Shown here: piece by piece, positions 1 through 10,210 of the stretch | How positions within the stretch are numbered: position 1 is the stretch's first letter | Layout of the letters: every line of letters starts with the position of its first letter | NCBI RefSeq assembly: GCF_029714325.1 | Contig: NZ_CP121666.1 | Coordinates: 2,914,001 to 2,978,000, forward strand | From: Bradyrhizobium sp. CB1717 | GTDB taxonomy: Bacteria > Pseudomonadota > Alphaproteobacteria > Rhizobiales > Xanthobacteraceae | Reading direction: 5' to 3' | Length of the DNA: 64,000 bases | Made by a program: the position numbers and the translations under genes | The notes under the pieces: generated by a model | Seen by the model: only the letters and a program-made list of their open reading frames with translations | Told to the model about the DNA's origin: nothing | The model's database searches: none

Positions 1-109
1 CGTCGAAGCCGGGAATGCCCGAGACGAACAGCAAGTCGCCGACGCGCGTCGCAAAGGACAGCGGCGGCGCCTTGACGTGCGGCGGGGCCGCGAAATGCTG
101 GATCGGCAT
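1..109 (-). CDS. RidA/YjgF-family protein, 3' part cut by the window edge
   Basis: Reading leftwards from an ATG at 109, the first 36 residues begin MPIQHFAAPPHVKAPP and run into a LLFVSG segment. That resembles the N-terminal strand region of RidA/YjgF/UK114 proteins, which hydrolyse reactive enamine/imine intermediates. The start is preferred over an out-of-frame ATG at 114 because GAGGTG lies five bases upstream of it. The gene continues beyond position 1, so the conserved catalytic arginine cannot be seen. Assignment rests on a short N-terminus and the subfamily is unknown. Confidence 0.6.
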   Translation of the reverse strand, partial: MPIQHFAAPPHVKAPPLSFATRVGDLLFVSGIPGFD

Positions 110-622
110 GGCATCACCTCGTCGGCGTGTCGGGAGCAGGAGCGTAGCGGGATGCGGGGGAGTGTTGCAATCGGGTTGCAGAGGGGCAAAGACAAAAAAT
201 GCGAAAACAACCCCATGCACAGTAGAGACCGGGCCGAAATCATTGGGCTTTTTCGATTTCGGGAAGAGCGAAATATTCGTTTGCGCCGTCGGGCAAAACA
301 GGGGCATAATGGCATGGTGGCGACGGTTGTTCGCGAGCGCGGTGGTTCGCCTTTCCCCGCATGCAGCCGCCGGCAGGAGAGGCCGGAATGCATCCATCCC
401 GTCATTGCGAGCGCAGCGAAGCAATCCAGATTGGCCCCGCGGAAGGATTCTGGATTGCTTCGCTGCGCTCGCAATGACCGAGAACGAGGGGCCTTCCGCG
501 AGTTCAGCCGCCGCCGTGCTTGCAGAGACTCCCTCCATCATGTTGCCGCCGCGATCGATCGGATAGATTTGGCCGCGTCTGATTCGTTTCCCTCCCAAAA
601 AAATAGCCCCCGGAGACACTCC
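110..622. other. Intergenic region without a supported gene
   Basis: About 510 bases between the divergent RidA-like gene and the secreted protein gene. It contains one palindromic repeat (401-478). An open frame on the plus strand runs through it into the next gene, but its translation has no recognisable protein character and crosses the repeat, so it is treated as non-coding. The stretch 190-310 looks like the non-coding sequence often dispersed in Bradyrhizobium genomes, but that is an impression from memory. Confidence 0.55.
401..478. repeat. Palindromic intergenic repeat, family A copy 1
   Basis: Inverted repeat whose outer arms read GTCATTGCGAGCGCAGCGAA and the reverse complement, with an inner GCAATCCAGA/TCTGGATTGC pair and a short variable centre. 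Four more copies occur in this window (9499, 17414, 36923 and 55826), always between genes. It resembles REP/RPE-type elements of rhizobia. Confidence 0.85.
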
Positions 623-1057
623 ATGAAGATCGCTAGCACCCTTCGCGCCGCGCTGGTCGCCATTGCCGCGCTCGCCGGCCTCTCGACCTCGGCGCTGGCC
701 GACGGCGGCACCGTGGTGCTGACGATCTACAAGGCGGGCTGGATCATCGGCGGCTCGGGCGGGAGCGGCGTGCTGAACTTCCGCGGCCGCTCCTATGGGC
801 TCTCGACCGGCGGGCTCGACTACGGCCTCGTGTTCGGGGGATCCAAGACCGTGCTGCGCGGCCGCGTCTCCAACATCAACCGTCCCTCCGACGTCGCCGG
901 CGTCTATGGCGCCGCCGGTGCGGGCCTCGCGGTCGGCCGCGGCGCCCGCGCCATCGTGCTCACCAACCAGAAGGGCGCGGTGCTGGAGCTGACCGGCACG
1001 CAGGTCGGCCTGATGGCGAATGCGGATCTCAGCGGGCTTGCGATCACGATGCGGTAG
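623..1057 (+). CDS. Conserved exported protein of unknown function
   Basis: A 144-residue protein with a clear signal peptide (residues 1-27, ending SALA before DGG). The mature part is glycine-rich, with repeated short beta-strand-like segments and no cysteines. The ATG at 623 is chosen because the open frame extends far upstream without protein character, while this start opens directly into the signal sequence. It follows CGGAGACACTCC. I do not recognise a named family with certainty; the pattern recalls small secreted beta-rich proteins of Rhizobiales. Function unknown; periplasmic location is inferred from the signal peptide. Confidence 0.75.
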   Translation: MKIASTLRAALVAIAALAGLSTSALADGGTVVLTIYKAGWIIGGSGGSGVLNFRGRSYGLSTGGLDYGLVFGGSKTVLRGRVSNINRPSDVAGVYGAAGAGLAVGRGARAIVLTNQKGAVLELTGTQVGLMANADLSGLAITMR

Positions 1058-1095
1058 GGCGCGGCGAAACCTGCCGGCGCGTAGCTCGAACCTTG

Positions 1096-1941
1096 CTACC
1101 GTAACGGCGGCCGCAATTGCACTGGCGGCTCCCGCTGCACTCTGGCCTGCGTCGGCGGCGTCGGCGTGCGCGCGGGGGCGGTCACGGGCCGTGGCAAGGG
1201 TGTCAGCGTCGCCGCCCGCTGATGCTGTTCGGCTGCGGTGGCAACGAGACGCGCCACCTGTTCCTGATTGGCCTTGACCTGCTCGGTGATAGTCGCCTGG
1301 TCGCGGGCCAGCTGGTCCTGGCTGGCTTTGAGCTCGTCGATCTTTTGCAGCACGCTGGCGAGATCGTGCGACATCGTCTCGATCAACTGTGTCAGCTCGG
1401 CGGGTATCGCGGCCGCGGTCGGCACCATCTCTTGCGGTGTCGTCTGAGCCGCAGGTGGGGCTTGCGAAAGGGTAGCGTCAGCCGCAGCCAACCGAACGAA
1501 AGGCGCTGCCGGCTGGATGGAGGGCTGGGTTTCTTCGTTCGGCAGCACGGCAGCCGAAACCGCTTGCGGCGCCCAGCGGGAAATCATCTGCTGCGTCGCG
1601 TCGCTGGCGAACTGCGAGGCAAAGGCAGCGCTGAAGATGCACGCCGCCAACAAGAGGCCGATCAAGCCGCGCAGCGCCGACCTGTGCCGGAAGGACCGGC
1701 GGTCGAGTTGGTGGCCCGCCTCGGGCCCTAATCTGGACATCTGCTGGTTTATACGTGCGAGTTGTTCATCGGCGAGCGCGATCTGTTCATAGGCATGCGC
1801 GAGCCTTTCATCGGCGCGTGCAACCAGCTCCTTGTCCGGCGCGGACAGTCCCGATCCCTGCGTGGAGCGTCCCGGATCGACGGCGGGTGGATCGGCTGGC
1901 TTGATGTCGGGAGTGGATTGCATTTCCAGCGTGGACTGCAT
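1096..1941 (-). CDS. Membrane-anchored coiled-coil protein, hypothetical
   Basis: 281 residues from an ATG at 1941 preceded by AGGAGG six bases upstream; the longer frame to 2157 lacks a ribosome site and protein-like composition. A charged helical N-terminus (residues 40-70, with repeats of the type ADEQLA) leads to one transmembrane helix (about residues 85-105). An Ala/Pro-rich linker follows, then a long coiled coil (about residues 175-235, ELTQLIETMSHDLASVLQK) and a basic, Pro-rich tail. This architecture is common among multi-copy hypothetical proteins of Bradyrhizobium. Function unknown; a scaffold role is speculation. Confidence 0.75.
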   Translation of the reverse strand: MQSTLEMQSTPDIKPADPPAVDPGRSTQGSGLSAPDKELVARADERLAHAYEQIALADEQLARINQQMSRLGPEAGHQLDRRSFRHRSALRGLIGLLLAACIFSAAFASQFASDATQQMISRWAPQAVSAAVLPNEETQPSIQPAAPFVRLAAADATLSQAPPAAQTTPQEMVPTAAAIPAELTQLIETMSHDLASVLQKIDELKASQDQLARDQATITEQVKANQEQVARLVATAAEQHQRAATLTPLPRPVTAPARTPTPPTQARVQREPPVQLRPPLR

Positions 1942-2217
1942 CTGCGCCTCCTGCCCGGGTTGACGCTGAATGAGGTGGTTCGTCCGACTTCCGCATTGCG
2001 CACTCCCCAGTGCAGCTTTGACCAAAGCAAGACTAAGGCATGGAAAGTCTGGGGCTGTTTTTGGGCGATAGCCTGTCAGTCGCAGACGAAGGCAGGATCT
2101 TGGCCGGTCACAACCGCGGGCGCGCCACACACGGCGGCGCAAGGCGTAACCCGCCACCTCGGCTTCCTCGGTTCAGACCAGATGGACAACCTCCTGAGAC
2201 ACCAAAGCTAACCCACC

Positions 2218-2913
2218 CTATTTTCCACCGACCGCCGCATGAATCCGCTCGCAATGCGCGACGAGGTTTGCATGCGCGTCGACGAAGGCCTTCAGCGGCG
2301 TCGGGATCGGAAAATAATAGATGTTGGCGACGAAGCCGTAGATGCCGGCATCACAGCTGGTTGGCGCCGCGCCATGGACGAAGCCCGTGGCCGGCACGAT
2401 CTCGGCCAGCACCTGCAGATCGGCGAGCCCCCGCGCATAGGCCTGCTCGGGCGTGTAGCGGCCGATGCCCTGGTAATGATAGCGCTGCGCGTTATACGCC
2501 TTCGCCTTCTCGAACCCTTCCGCACTCACTTGCGGATGCTGCGCGATGAAACCGTCGCGGAACGCCGGATAGAAGCGCTCGTCCTTCCAGCGCGAATACG
2601 ACATCACCCAGTAGAGATCGTCCAGCATGCGCGTGATCAGATGATTGGTTCGGCGCTGCTCCGCCGATAGCGCCGCATCGATGGTCAGGCGATATTTGGC
2701 GATGAGATGCGCGATGATGGTCTCGCTGTCGCCGATGGTCTCGCCGTCGTCGACGATGTAAGGCAGCTGCCCGCGCGGCGCGGCGGAGGCATCGAAGATA
2801 TGCTCGTGCACGAACGGCACGCCCGCGAGCTTCAGGAACGCGTAGACCTTGAGGCCATAGCCGTTGTTGTCGGCGACGCCGAAGAGTTTTGGATAGGAAT
2901 AGAGGGTCAGCAT
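2218..2913 (-). CDS. Glutathione S-transferase-like protein (Fax/Tom37-like)
   Basis: 231 residues. The N-terminus MLTLYSYPKLFGVADNNGY, followed by KVYAFLKLAGVPF and QLPYIVDDGETIGDSETI, matches a thioredoxin-fold GST N-domain with the cis-Pro and Glu-Ser glutathione-binding segment (near residues 50-66). The rest is helical, as in the GST C-domain. The ATG at 2913 follows GGAGGAG at good spacing; an upstream in-frame extension has no such signal. The type resembles the Fax/metaxin-like GST subgroup rather than classical transferases. Substrate unknown. A second GST gene follows upstream on the same strand, separated by a repeat. Confidence 0.8.
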   Translation of the reverse strand: MLTLYSYPKLFGVADNNGYGLKVYAFLKLAGVPFVHEHIFDASAAPRGQLPYIVDDGETIGDSETIIAHLIAKYRLTIDAALSAEQRRTNHLITRMLDDLYWVMSYSRWKDERFYPAFRDGFIAQHPQVSAEGFEKAKAYNAQRYHYQGIGRYTPEQAYARGLADLQVLAEIVPATGFVHGAAPTSCDAGIYGFVANIYYFPIPTPLKAFVDAHANLVAHCERIHAAVGGK

Positions 2914-2985
2914 TGGCGGGCTCCTCCGGGGTGGCGGGCGCCAGCATGCAGGGGTGTGATGGTGGACGCAATGGCCGTCTCGTTG

Positions 2986-3050
2986 CCCGGATGAGCGCAG
3001 CGACATGCGGAAACAGCGGCCCCGGATGTCGCTTCGCTCATCCGGGCTAC
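2986..3050. repeat. Palindromic repeat, family B copy 1
   Basis: Inverted repeat with arms CCCGGATGAGCGCAGCGACAT and a reverse-complement arm ending in CATCCGGG, lying between the two GST genes. Related copies are at 3791 and 42162. Confidence 0.8.
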
Positions 3051-3059
3051 GAAGCGACC

Positions 3060-3707
3060 CTACGAACGCGACGCCGCCTGAAACACCGCAAGCTGCGCAT
3101 CGAACGCGCGCCTGAACGCCGGCCGCGCCTCGCCGCGGGCGACATAGGCGGCGATGTCAGGGTATTCCTCCAGCAGGCCCGAGGTGTTCAGCCGGCGCAG
3201 CACCGTCACCATCATGAGATCGCCGGCGCTGAATGCGCCGTCGAGCCAATCGGCTTCGCCGAGGCGGCGGGACAATTCGCCGAGCCTGGTGCGGACGCGA
3301 TCCTGCAGCATGGGCAGCCGCTCCGCGTACCAGCTCCTGTCGCGCTCGAACAGCATGGCCATGCCGAGCTCGACGATCGGTGGCTCCAGCGTGTTCAGCG
3401 CGGCGAACATCCACGCGATCGCCCGGCTTCTGGCGTTGCCATCCGTCGGCAGCAGTCCGGCATGGCGCTCGGCGATATGGAGCACGATCGCGCCGGTTTC
3501 GAACAAAGCGAGACCGCCGTCCTCATAGGTCGGAATCTGCCCGAACGGATGCAGCGCCAGATGCGCCGGCTGCTTCATCGCCGCGAACGACACGAGGCGA
3601 ACGTCGTAGGGCTGGCCGGCCTCCTCCAGCGCCCAGCGCACGCGCATGTCACGCGCCTGCCCGCGGCCGCGGTCGGGCGAGTTTTCGAAGGCGGTGATGG
3701 TGGGCAT
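3060..3707 (-). CDS. Glutathione S-transferase family protein
   Basis: 215 residues with a thioredoxin-like N-domain: ITAFENSPDRGRGQARDMRVRWALEEAG at the start, HPFGQIPTYEDGG with the cis-Pro near residue 58, and LFETGAIV, the Glu-Thr/Ser glutathione site, near residue 70. A helical C-domain contains WLDGAFSAGDLMM, the usual N-capping motif of GSTs. The start has GGAG upstream. It probably acts in detoxification or conjugation, but the substrate cannot be deduced. It is only loosely similar to the neighbouring GST, so a recent tandem duplication is unlikely. Confidence 0.85.
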   Translation of the reverse strand: MPTITAFENSPDRGRGQARDMRVRWALEEAGQPYDVRLVSFAAMKQPAHLALHPFGQIPTYEDGGLALFETGAIVLHIAERHAGLLPTDGNARSRAIAWMFAALNTLEPPIVELGMAMLFERDRSWYAERLPMLQDRVRTRLGELSRRLGEADWLDGAFSAGDLMMVTVLRRLNTSGLLEEYPDIAAYVARGEARPAFRRAFDAQLAVFQAASRS

Positions 3708-3790
3708 GGGGGGCTCCGGGTTGTCGGCGTTGCGTCCAGAGGACGAGTGGCGGGGGCAGTTTCCGACAGGCTATCGCGTTTTGTGGGGCC

Positions 3791-3866
3791 TGTAGCCCGC
3801 ATGAGCGATAGCGATATGCGGGGCTGCTGCCGGTCCCGGATGTCGCTATCGCTCATCCGGGCTACA
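3791..3866. repeat. Palindromic repeat, family B copy 2
   Basis: Arms TGTAGCCCGCATGAGCGATA and a complementary arm ending GCTACA, between the GST and VOC genes. Same family as the elements at 2986 and 42162. Confidence 0.8.
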
Positions 3867-3967
3867 AGAAAATCCGGTCCTCACTGTCGGAACGCCGCTC
3901 CCCACCACGTCCTTGGAACACCGGCGCGCGGCCGTGCGCCCCGCCCGAGCCGAAAGGAGCCCCGTTC

Positions 3968-4405
3968 ATGACCTCGATCACGCCGTTTCTCTGGTTCGAC
4001 AACAACGTCCCCGAGGCCGTCGCGTTCTACAAATCGGTGTTTCCCAACGCCAGGGTCGAGGCCGTCAGCGACTTCATGGCGGTGTTCGAGCTCGAGGGCC
4101 AGCGCTTCCACGCGCTCAATGGCGGGCCGCAATACCGCTTCAACGAGGCGGTGTCGTTCTTCGTCAGCGTCGAGACGCAAGGCGAGGTCGATTATTTCTG
4201 GGAAGCGCTCACCGCCGACGGCGGTGAGGAATCGAGGTGCGGCTGGCTCAAGGACAAGTTCGGCCTGTCCTGGCAGGTGATCCCGACAGCGCTCGGCCGC
4301 TATCTCGGCGACCCCGACCGCACCAAAGCGAACCGCGTGATGCAGGCAATGCTGGGGATGCGGAAGCTCGTGATCGCGGAGCTGGACAAGGCGTATGCGG
4401 GGTGA
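3968..4405 (+). CDS. VOC-family (PhnB/3-demethylubiquinone methyltransferase-like) protein
   Basis: 145 residues, starting at an ATG with AAGGAG upstream. The sequence begins ITPFLWFDNNVPEAVAFYKSVFP, includes ALNGGPQYRFNEAVSFFV, and ends with WQVIPTALGRYL. These are hallmarks of the PhnB-like branch of the vicinal-oxygen-chelate superfamily, often annotated as 3-demethylubiquinone-9 3-methyltransferase-like. Members are small single-domain betaalphabetabetabeta proteins; enzymatic activity is usually unproven. Neighbours give no pathway hint. Confidence 0.85.
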   Translation: MTSITPFLWFDNNVPEAVAFYKSVFPNARVEAVSDFMAVFELEGQRFHALNGGPQYRFNEAVSFFVSVETQGEVDYFWEALTADGGEESRCGWLKDKFGLSWQVIPTALGRYLGDPDRTKANRVMQAMLGMRKLVIAELDKAYAG

Positions 4406-4420
4406 GGGGCTGACGGTGCC

Positions 4421-4512
4421 GTAGGGTGGGCAAAGGCGCGCTCTTCGCGCCGTGCCCACGACTCGCGAAGAAATCGTGGGCACGGCGCTGACGCGCCTTT
4501 GCCCACCCTACG
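4421..4512. repeat. Palindromic repeat with GTAGGGTGGGCAAAG arms
   Basis: Outer arms GTAGGGTGGGCAAAGGCGCG and the complementary CGCGCCTTTGCCCACCCTAC enclose a second inverted pair, CGTGCCCACGA/TCGTGGGCACG. It lies directly after the VOC gene stop. Together with the next repeat it fills the 313-base gap to 4718, in which no gene is seen. Confidence 0.85.
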
Positions 4513-4561
4513 AGGCTACGAAGTTTCGTGTTTGAGCAGGACCGCGAGTCCCACCCACGGT

Positions 4562-4687
4562 GTCGTCCTGGCGAAAGCCAGGACCCATACCGCGTGATGT
4601 TTCGGTTGCGGACGATCGCAGTACCGGACCGCGAGTCTTCGCCAAACTCCTCCCTGGGGTAATGGGTCCTGGCTTTCGCCAGGACGA
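4562..4687. repeat. Long inverted repeat with GTCGTCCTGGCGAAAGCC arms
   Basis: Outer arms GTCGTCCTGGCGAAAGCCAG and its complement near 4665-4687, about 75 bases apart. A short internal palindrome, TGGCGAAAGCCA, lies within the arms. Intergenic, downstream of the Mug-like gene. Confidence 0.8.
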
Positions 4688-4718
4688 TGACTGAGTTTGG
4701 CGCTGCCACTAACTCACC

Positions 4719-5231
4719 CTACGCAGCAATCCACTCCGCCAACTCTCGCCAAGGCTCAATCGTCCAACTCCCCGACGCCGCACCGGACGGCGAGGGCAGC
4801 ACGAAAATCTCCGGCCAGCTTCCATCCGATGCCTGCCGCCCCAGCGCAATCGCAGCTGACGGCCTGCCGTAAAACAAGCTCGCCGCCCTCTTGCTCGTGA
4901 ACGCAATCGTCCGCGGCCGGTACTTTTCCATCTTCGCCCTGAACCCCGCCACGTCGATCGTCTCCGCCGCGATCTGGTGATCCATCCCGGCGCCCGACTT
5001 GGAGAGATCGGTGAAGCCGATCCCGAGCTCGATCAGCTTTGCGAACTCGCCGGGCTGATAGCGCCGCGGCGTGATCCCGGCCTCATGGATCGCGCGCCAG
5101 AAGCGGTTGCCGGGATGGGCGTAGTAGTGCCCGAGCTCCGCCGAGCGCGTAGAGGCGGCGGTGCCGACGAAGACGAGGCGGAGATTGGGGCGGAGCTGGT
5201 CGGGGAGGCGGTGGAGCATAGTGCCCAACAT
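4719..5231 (-). CDS. mug: Mug/TDG-like mismatch-specific DNA glycosylase
   Basis: About 170 residues of the uracil-DNA glycosylase superfamily, family 2. Seen in order: LRLVFVGTAAS (motif A strand and loop), YYAHPGNRFWRAIHEAG (strongly Mug-like), IGFTDLSKSGAGMD, and FVLPSPSGAAS near the end (motif B, usually NPSGLS). The motif A loop reads GTAAS where Mug has GINPG, so the catalytic Asn position is not conserved. The frame can extend to a TTG at 5303, but that extension has no ribosome site; ATGs at 5231 and 5219 both precede the conserved core and the start between them is uncertain. Expected role is excision of mismatched uracil or thymine. Confidence 0.75.
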   Translation of the reverse strand: MLGTMLHRLPDQLRPNLRLVFVGTAASTRSAELGHYYAHPGNRFWRAIHEAGITPRRYQPGEFAKLIELGIGFTDLSKSGAGMDHQIAAETIDVAGFRAKMEKYRPRTIAFTSKRAASLFYGRPSAAIALGRQASDGSWPEIFVLPSPSGAASGSWTIEPWRELAEWIAA

Positions 5232-5466
5232 TGCGGTGTTGGCGCCTGCTGCAAGAGAACGGGCAGCCAACGTATCAGGAGATTGGATAGGGTGGAATTT
5301 CAAGAAGATCGGCCCATGTGAGTGACGCGCCTAAGCAAACGGAAGGATTGCGTCTTCCTGTCAGATCACTAGTCCCGAAGTTTACTTGCTAATTCGTTTT
5401 GATGCGTCGTAGGGTTGCAATGTCGGGGCGCATCGCAAGCGCGGTGTCGATGTTAGAAAGAGAGAT

Positions 5467-6519
5467 ATGCAAAGGAAAGCAACATTTCAGTCACTCTCCT
5501 GGCTGTGGGATTTGTACAAGCGGAAACTTCTCGATATGGATCCTCCATATCAGCGGAGGAGCATTTGGAATCAGCCTTACAAGGAGTTCTTTATCGATAC
5601 TGTCCTGAACGACTACCCATGCCCCGCCATATTCCTCTACGAGAATATAACCCCTGAAGGCGTGGCAAAATACAGTGTGGTGGACGGAAAGCAGCGTCTC
5701 CTAACGCTCTTCGAATTTGCCAATAACGAGTTCGCGGTCTCCTCGGAATCAACGGTCAGGAAGTATCGCGACAAATATTTCCAAGATCTCGACGATGACG
5801 CAAAGAGGGGGTTTTGGAGATATCAATTCGCCGTGGAGTTTATTCCGTCGGAGGACGAAACGCTTATCAATACGATCTTTGATCGCATCAACCGAAACGT
5901 TGCAAAACTTACACGGCAAGAGCTGCGGCACGCAAAATTCTCAGGCGTCTTTATAACGAAGGTCGAAGACCTTTCTGAGTGGATGTTTTCGACGTTGCCA
6001 AAGAACTTTCCATTCATTCAAGCTTCGTCCAGGAAGCAGATGAGAGACGATGAATTCGTCTCACAATTGCTGCTTTTACTGGAGGAGGGGCCGAAGTCGT
6101 ACTCTCAAGATGATTTAGATCAAGCGTTTAGCCTACGCGATCCTGAATGGGAGCGGGCCGAAGAGACCGAACGAGAGTTTCGCGAGGTTGTTCAGAAAAT
6201 CGACGAGATTGTTCGTGGAGATCAGACCGGTGAGCTAGTTCGGCGTCGCCTGAGAAATCAGGCCGACTTTTATTCGTTGGTGGGAGCGATCTCTAGTTTG
6301 ACGCGGTCGAGGGCATCATTGGACTCCGTTCAAGCTCGTGATTATCTCCAAACATTTATTGCGATAGTTGAGGATGAAGCTCTACGAAACGAATTTTCAC
6401 CAGCATTGGCGTACTTCGGAGCAAGTCGAGCTGCTTCAAATGATGCCGGCCCGCGAACGACAAGAATTACCATCATGAATGCGATTTTGACGGGCGTTCA
6501 TACTTTGCCGCGAGTCTAG
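5467..6519 (+). CDS. DUF262-domain protein (GmrSD N-domain-like)
   Basis: 350 residues. Near the N-terminus it has PPYQRR (26-31) and VVDGKQRLLTL (71-81). FDRINRN (138-144) and LTRQELRHAKFSG (148-160) follow. These are the ParB/sulfiredoxin-like motifs of DUF262, with DGKQR as the DGQQR-type nucleotide-handling motif. No HNH (DUF1524) domain follows; the remaining 190 residues are helical and unrecognised. DUF262 proteins are known from the modification-dependent GmrSD nuclease and several phage defence systems. Only one base separates its stop from the RelA/SpoT-like gene, so the two are probably cotranslated. Base composition is lower in G+C than the flanks (50% by hand count over 5881-5940), suggesting transfer. 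Confidence 0.85.
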   Translation: MQRKATFQSLSWLWDLYKRKLLDMDPPYQRRSIWNQPYKEFFIDTVLNDYPCPAIFLYENITPEGVAKYSVVDGKQRLLTLFEFANNEFAVSSESTVRKYRDKYFQDLDDDAKRGFWRYQFAVEFIPSEDETLINTIFDRINRNVAKLTRQELRHAKFSGVFITKVEDLSEWMFSTLPKNFPFIQASSRKQMRDDEFVSQLLLLLEEGPKSYSQDDLDQAFSLRDPEWERAEETEREFREVVQKIDEIVRGDQTGELVRRRLRNQADFYSLVGAISSLTRSRASLDSVQARDYLQTFIAIVEDEALRNEFSPALAYFGASRAASNDAGPRTTRITIMNAILTGVHTLPRV

Positions 6520-6520
6520 A

Positions 6521-7528
6521 GTGAATATTCCGCAACAGCTAATATCGATTTATTCGGAGCTTAAGCCTCGATTGGATGTCGTGGAACAGCGCGTCGCGGC
6601 TTCCTTATTGACCTACTCTCGCGAGAATATGTTGCCGTTTGTCGCCCGGATCAAAACGATAGAATCGGCGGCGGAAAAGATCGAGTCAGGGCGCTATCGC
6701 TCGTTCGCGGAGATTGATGACCTCGTCGCTGTTACCTTGGTCGTACCAACTCTTCGGCATGAAGCAGAGGCGATCTCGTACTGCCAAAGCATTTTTCATA
6801 TCGAAGAGGTGAAGCTTCGAACGTCTGTGAGGAAGCCACCCGAGTTGTTCAGATTTGATTCGACGCGCTTGTATGGATTTTTGCCAAGGCCATTGGGCCT
6901 CGACGTGGATGATCAAGAGACAATCTATGAGATAAAGTTCGAAATTCAAATTCGAACAGCGTTCGAGCATGCTTGGATTGTTGCTACTCATCCACTCACT
7001 TACAAGACGGATGTTGTTGACTGGAAAAGGATTCGACTTGCGGCGCAGATGAAGGCTGCGGCGGAGCAATTGGATTTATCTGTGCTTCAATTTGAGCATC
7101 TCGCAGATGGCATAGTCGAGGCTCCTTTTCCAGACATACAGGCGAAGCGAGAAATAGTGCAGTTGATTGAGCTATTGGGAAGGGATTCGGTTATACCGTC
7201 GGAGGCAAATCCAAAGGATATGTCGAGGTTTGCAGACAATTTAATAAATCTACTGCGCGCTTCGCAGAAAAAGACGGACATCCACGTTGCGCTTGCCGCG
7301 ATAGAAAAGCAGCTGCGACGCTTTACTTTAGAGACGTTCCCGAGAAGCGCATCGCTGTTGCAGGTCTGTATGGGAATTCTCCAAGAGGTTGGGCTGATCT
7401 CGGGGCCGCTACAGCGATATTCGTGCCACGTAACAGATCACCTGCTGGAAATTTTCCCTGGCGTGAGAGGGCTCACGCCAGTCTTCGAATATGCGCGCAC
7501 TAAGGCCCCTTCGTTGGAGGAGAAGTAA
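6521..7528 (+). CDS. RelA/SpoT-like nucleotidyltransferase-domain protein
   Basis: 335 residues from a GTG one base after the DUF262 stop. Residues 43-53 give R-x-K-x3-S-x3-K, the spacing of the ppGpp synthetase G-loop. D67 lies in EIDDLVAVTLVV, and EIQIRTAFEHAW (141-152) matches the C-terminal synthetase motif, followed by YK at 161-162. Two hallmarks are absent: the Arg five residues after the Asp is Thr72, and no GYxSxH motif is seen (nearest is RLYGF, 116-120). There is no HD hydrolase, TGS or ACT domain, so this is not a housekeeping Rel. The C-terminal half is helical. It may make an alarmone, modify tRNA like toxic small alarmone synthetases, or be a catalytically altered sensor; the sequence does not decide. 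It shares the low G+C of its partner. Confidence 0.8.
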   Translation: MNIPQQLISIYSELKPRLDVVEQRVAASLLTYSRENMLPFVARIKTIESAAEKIESGRYRSFAEIDDLVAVTLVVPTLRHEAEAISYCQSIFHIEEVKLRTSVRKPPELFRFDSTRLYGFLPRPLGLDVDDQETIYEIKFEIQIRTAFEHAWIVATHPLTYKTDVVDWKRIRLAAQMKAAAEQLDLSVLQFEHLADGIVEAPFPDIQAKREIVQLIELLGRDSVIPSEANPKDMSRFADNLINLLRASQKKTDIHVALAAIEKQLRRFTLETFPRSASLLQVCMGILQEVGLISGPLQRYSCHVTDHLLEIFPGVRGLTPVFEYARTKAPSLEEK

Positions 7529-7537
7529 TCAAGGCCC

Positions 7538-9584
<2,047 letters not shown>

Positions 9585-9604
9585 GACTGGAAAGAGCGCG
9601 TGCA

Positions 9605-10210
9605 TCACGCAGCTTCCTTCAGGCCGAGCCATTGCCGCACGCGGGCGTCCGGATCGGCGTTCTGGGTGACGTCGGACACCACGGCGATGGAATCCGCGCC
9701 CGCGGCAAAGATCTCCGCGGCGTGCTCGAACTTGATGCCGCCGATCGCGACCAGCGGGATGTTGCCGATGCGCTTCTTCCATTCCGTGATCTTTGGAATG
9801 CCCTGCGGCTCGAAGCGCATGGACTTCAGCGTGGTGAAGAAGATCGGGCCGAGCGCGATGTAATCGGGCTTGGCGGCCAGCGCGGTTTCAAGTTCGGCGT
9901 CGTCATGGGTGGAGATGCCGAGCAGGAGGCCCGCCTCGCGGATGGCTTTCAGGTCGGCATCCGCCAGATCCTCCTGGCCGAGATGAAGATATTTCGCGCC
10001 GGCGACGATCGCCGCGCGCCAGTAGTCGTTCACGACCAGCTTGACCTGCGTGTCCTTGGTGATCGCCAGCGCGTCGGTGACGATCTGCAACGCATCGGCG
10101 TCGTTCAGCTCCTTCGCGCGCAGCTGGATGGTGCCGACGCCGAGCTTGGTCAGGCGCTCGACCCAGTTGAGGCTGTCGACGACGGGATAGAAGCGATCAG
10201 GATACGGCAT
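9605..10210 (-). CDS. thiE: Thiamine phosphate synthase ThiE
   Basis: 201 residues from an ATG at 10210 that overlaps the end of thiG by 14 bases. An in-frame extension to 10264 lies inside thiG and is Pro-rich, so it is not used. The TIM-barrel motifs of ThiE are visible: [14 protein letters not shown] for the pyrophosphate side, [47 protein letters not shown] and VAIGGI. The enzyme joins hydroxymethylpyrimidine diphosphate and thiazole phosphate into thiamine phosphate. The DRFYPVVDS opening is typical of rhizobial forms. Translational coupling to thiG is likely. Confidence 0.92.
   Translation of the reverse strand: MPYPDRFYPVVDSLNWVERLTKLGVGTIQLRAKELNDADALQIVTDALAITKDTQVKLVVNDYWRAAIVAGAKYLHLGQEDLADADLKAIREAGLLLGISTHDDAELETALAAKPDYIALGPIFFTTLKSMRFEPQGIPKITEWKKRIGNIPLVAIGGIKFEHAAEIFAAGADSIAVVSDVTQNADPDARVRQWLGLKEAA

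Noticed and set aside
77..622. In-frame upstream extension of the secreted protein gene at 623
   Set aside because: The extension runs through a palindromic repeat and lacks protein character; the signal peptide begins at 623.
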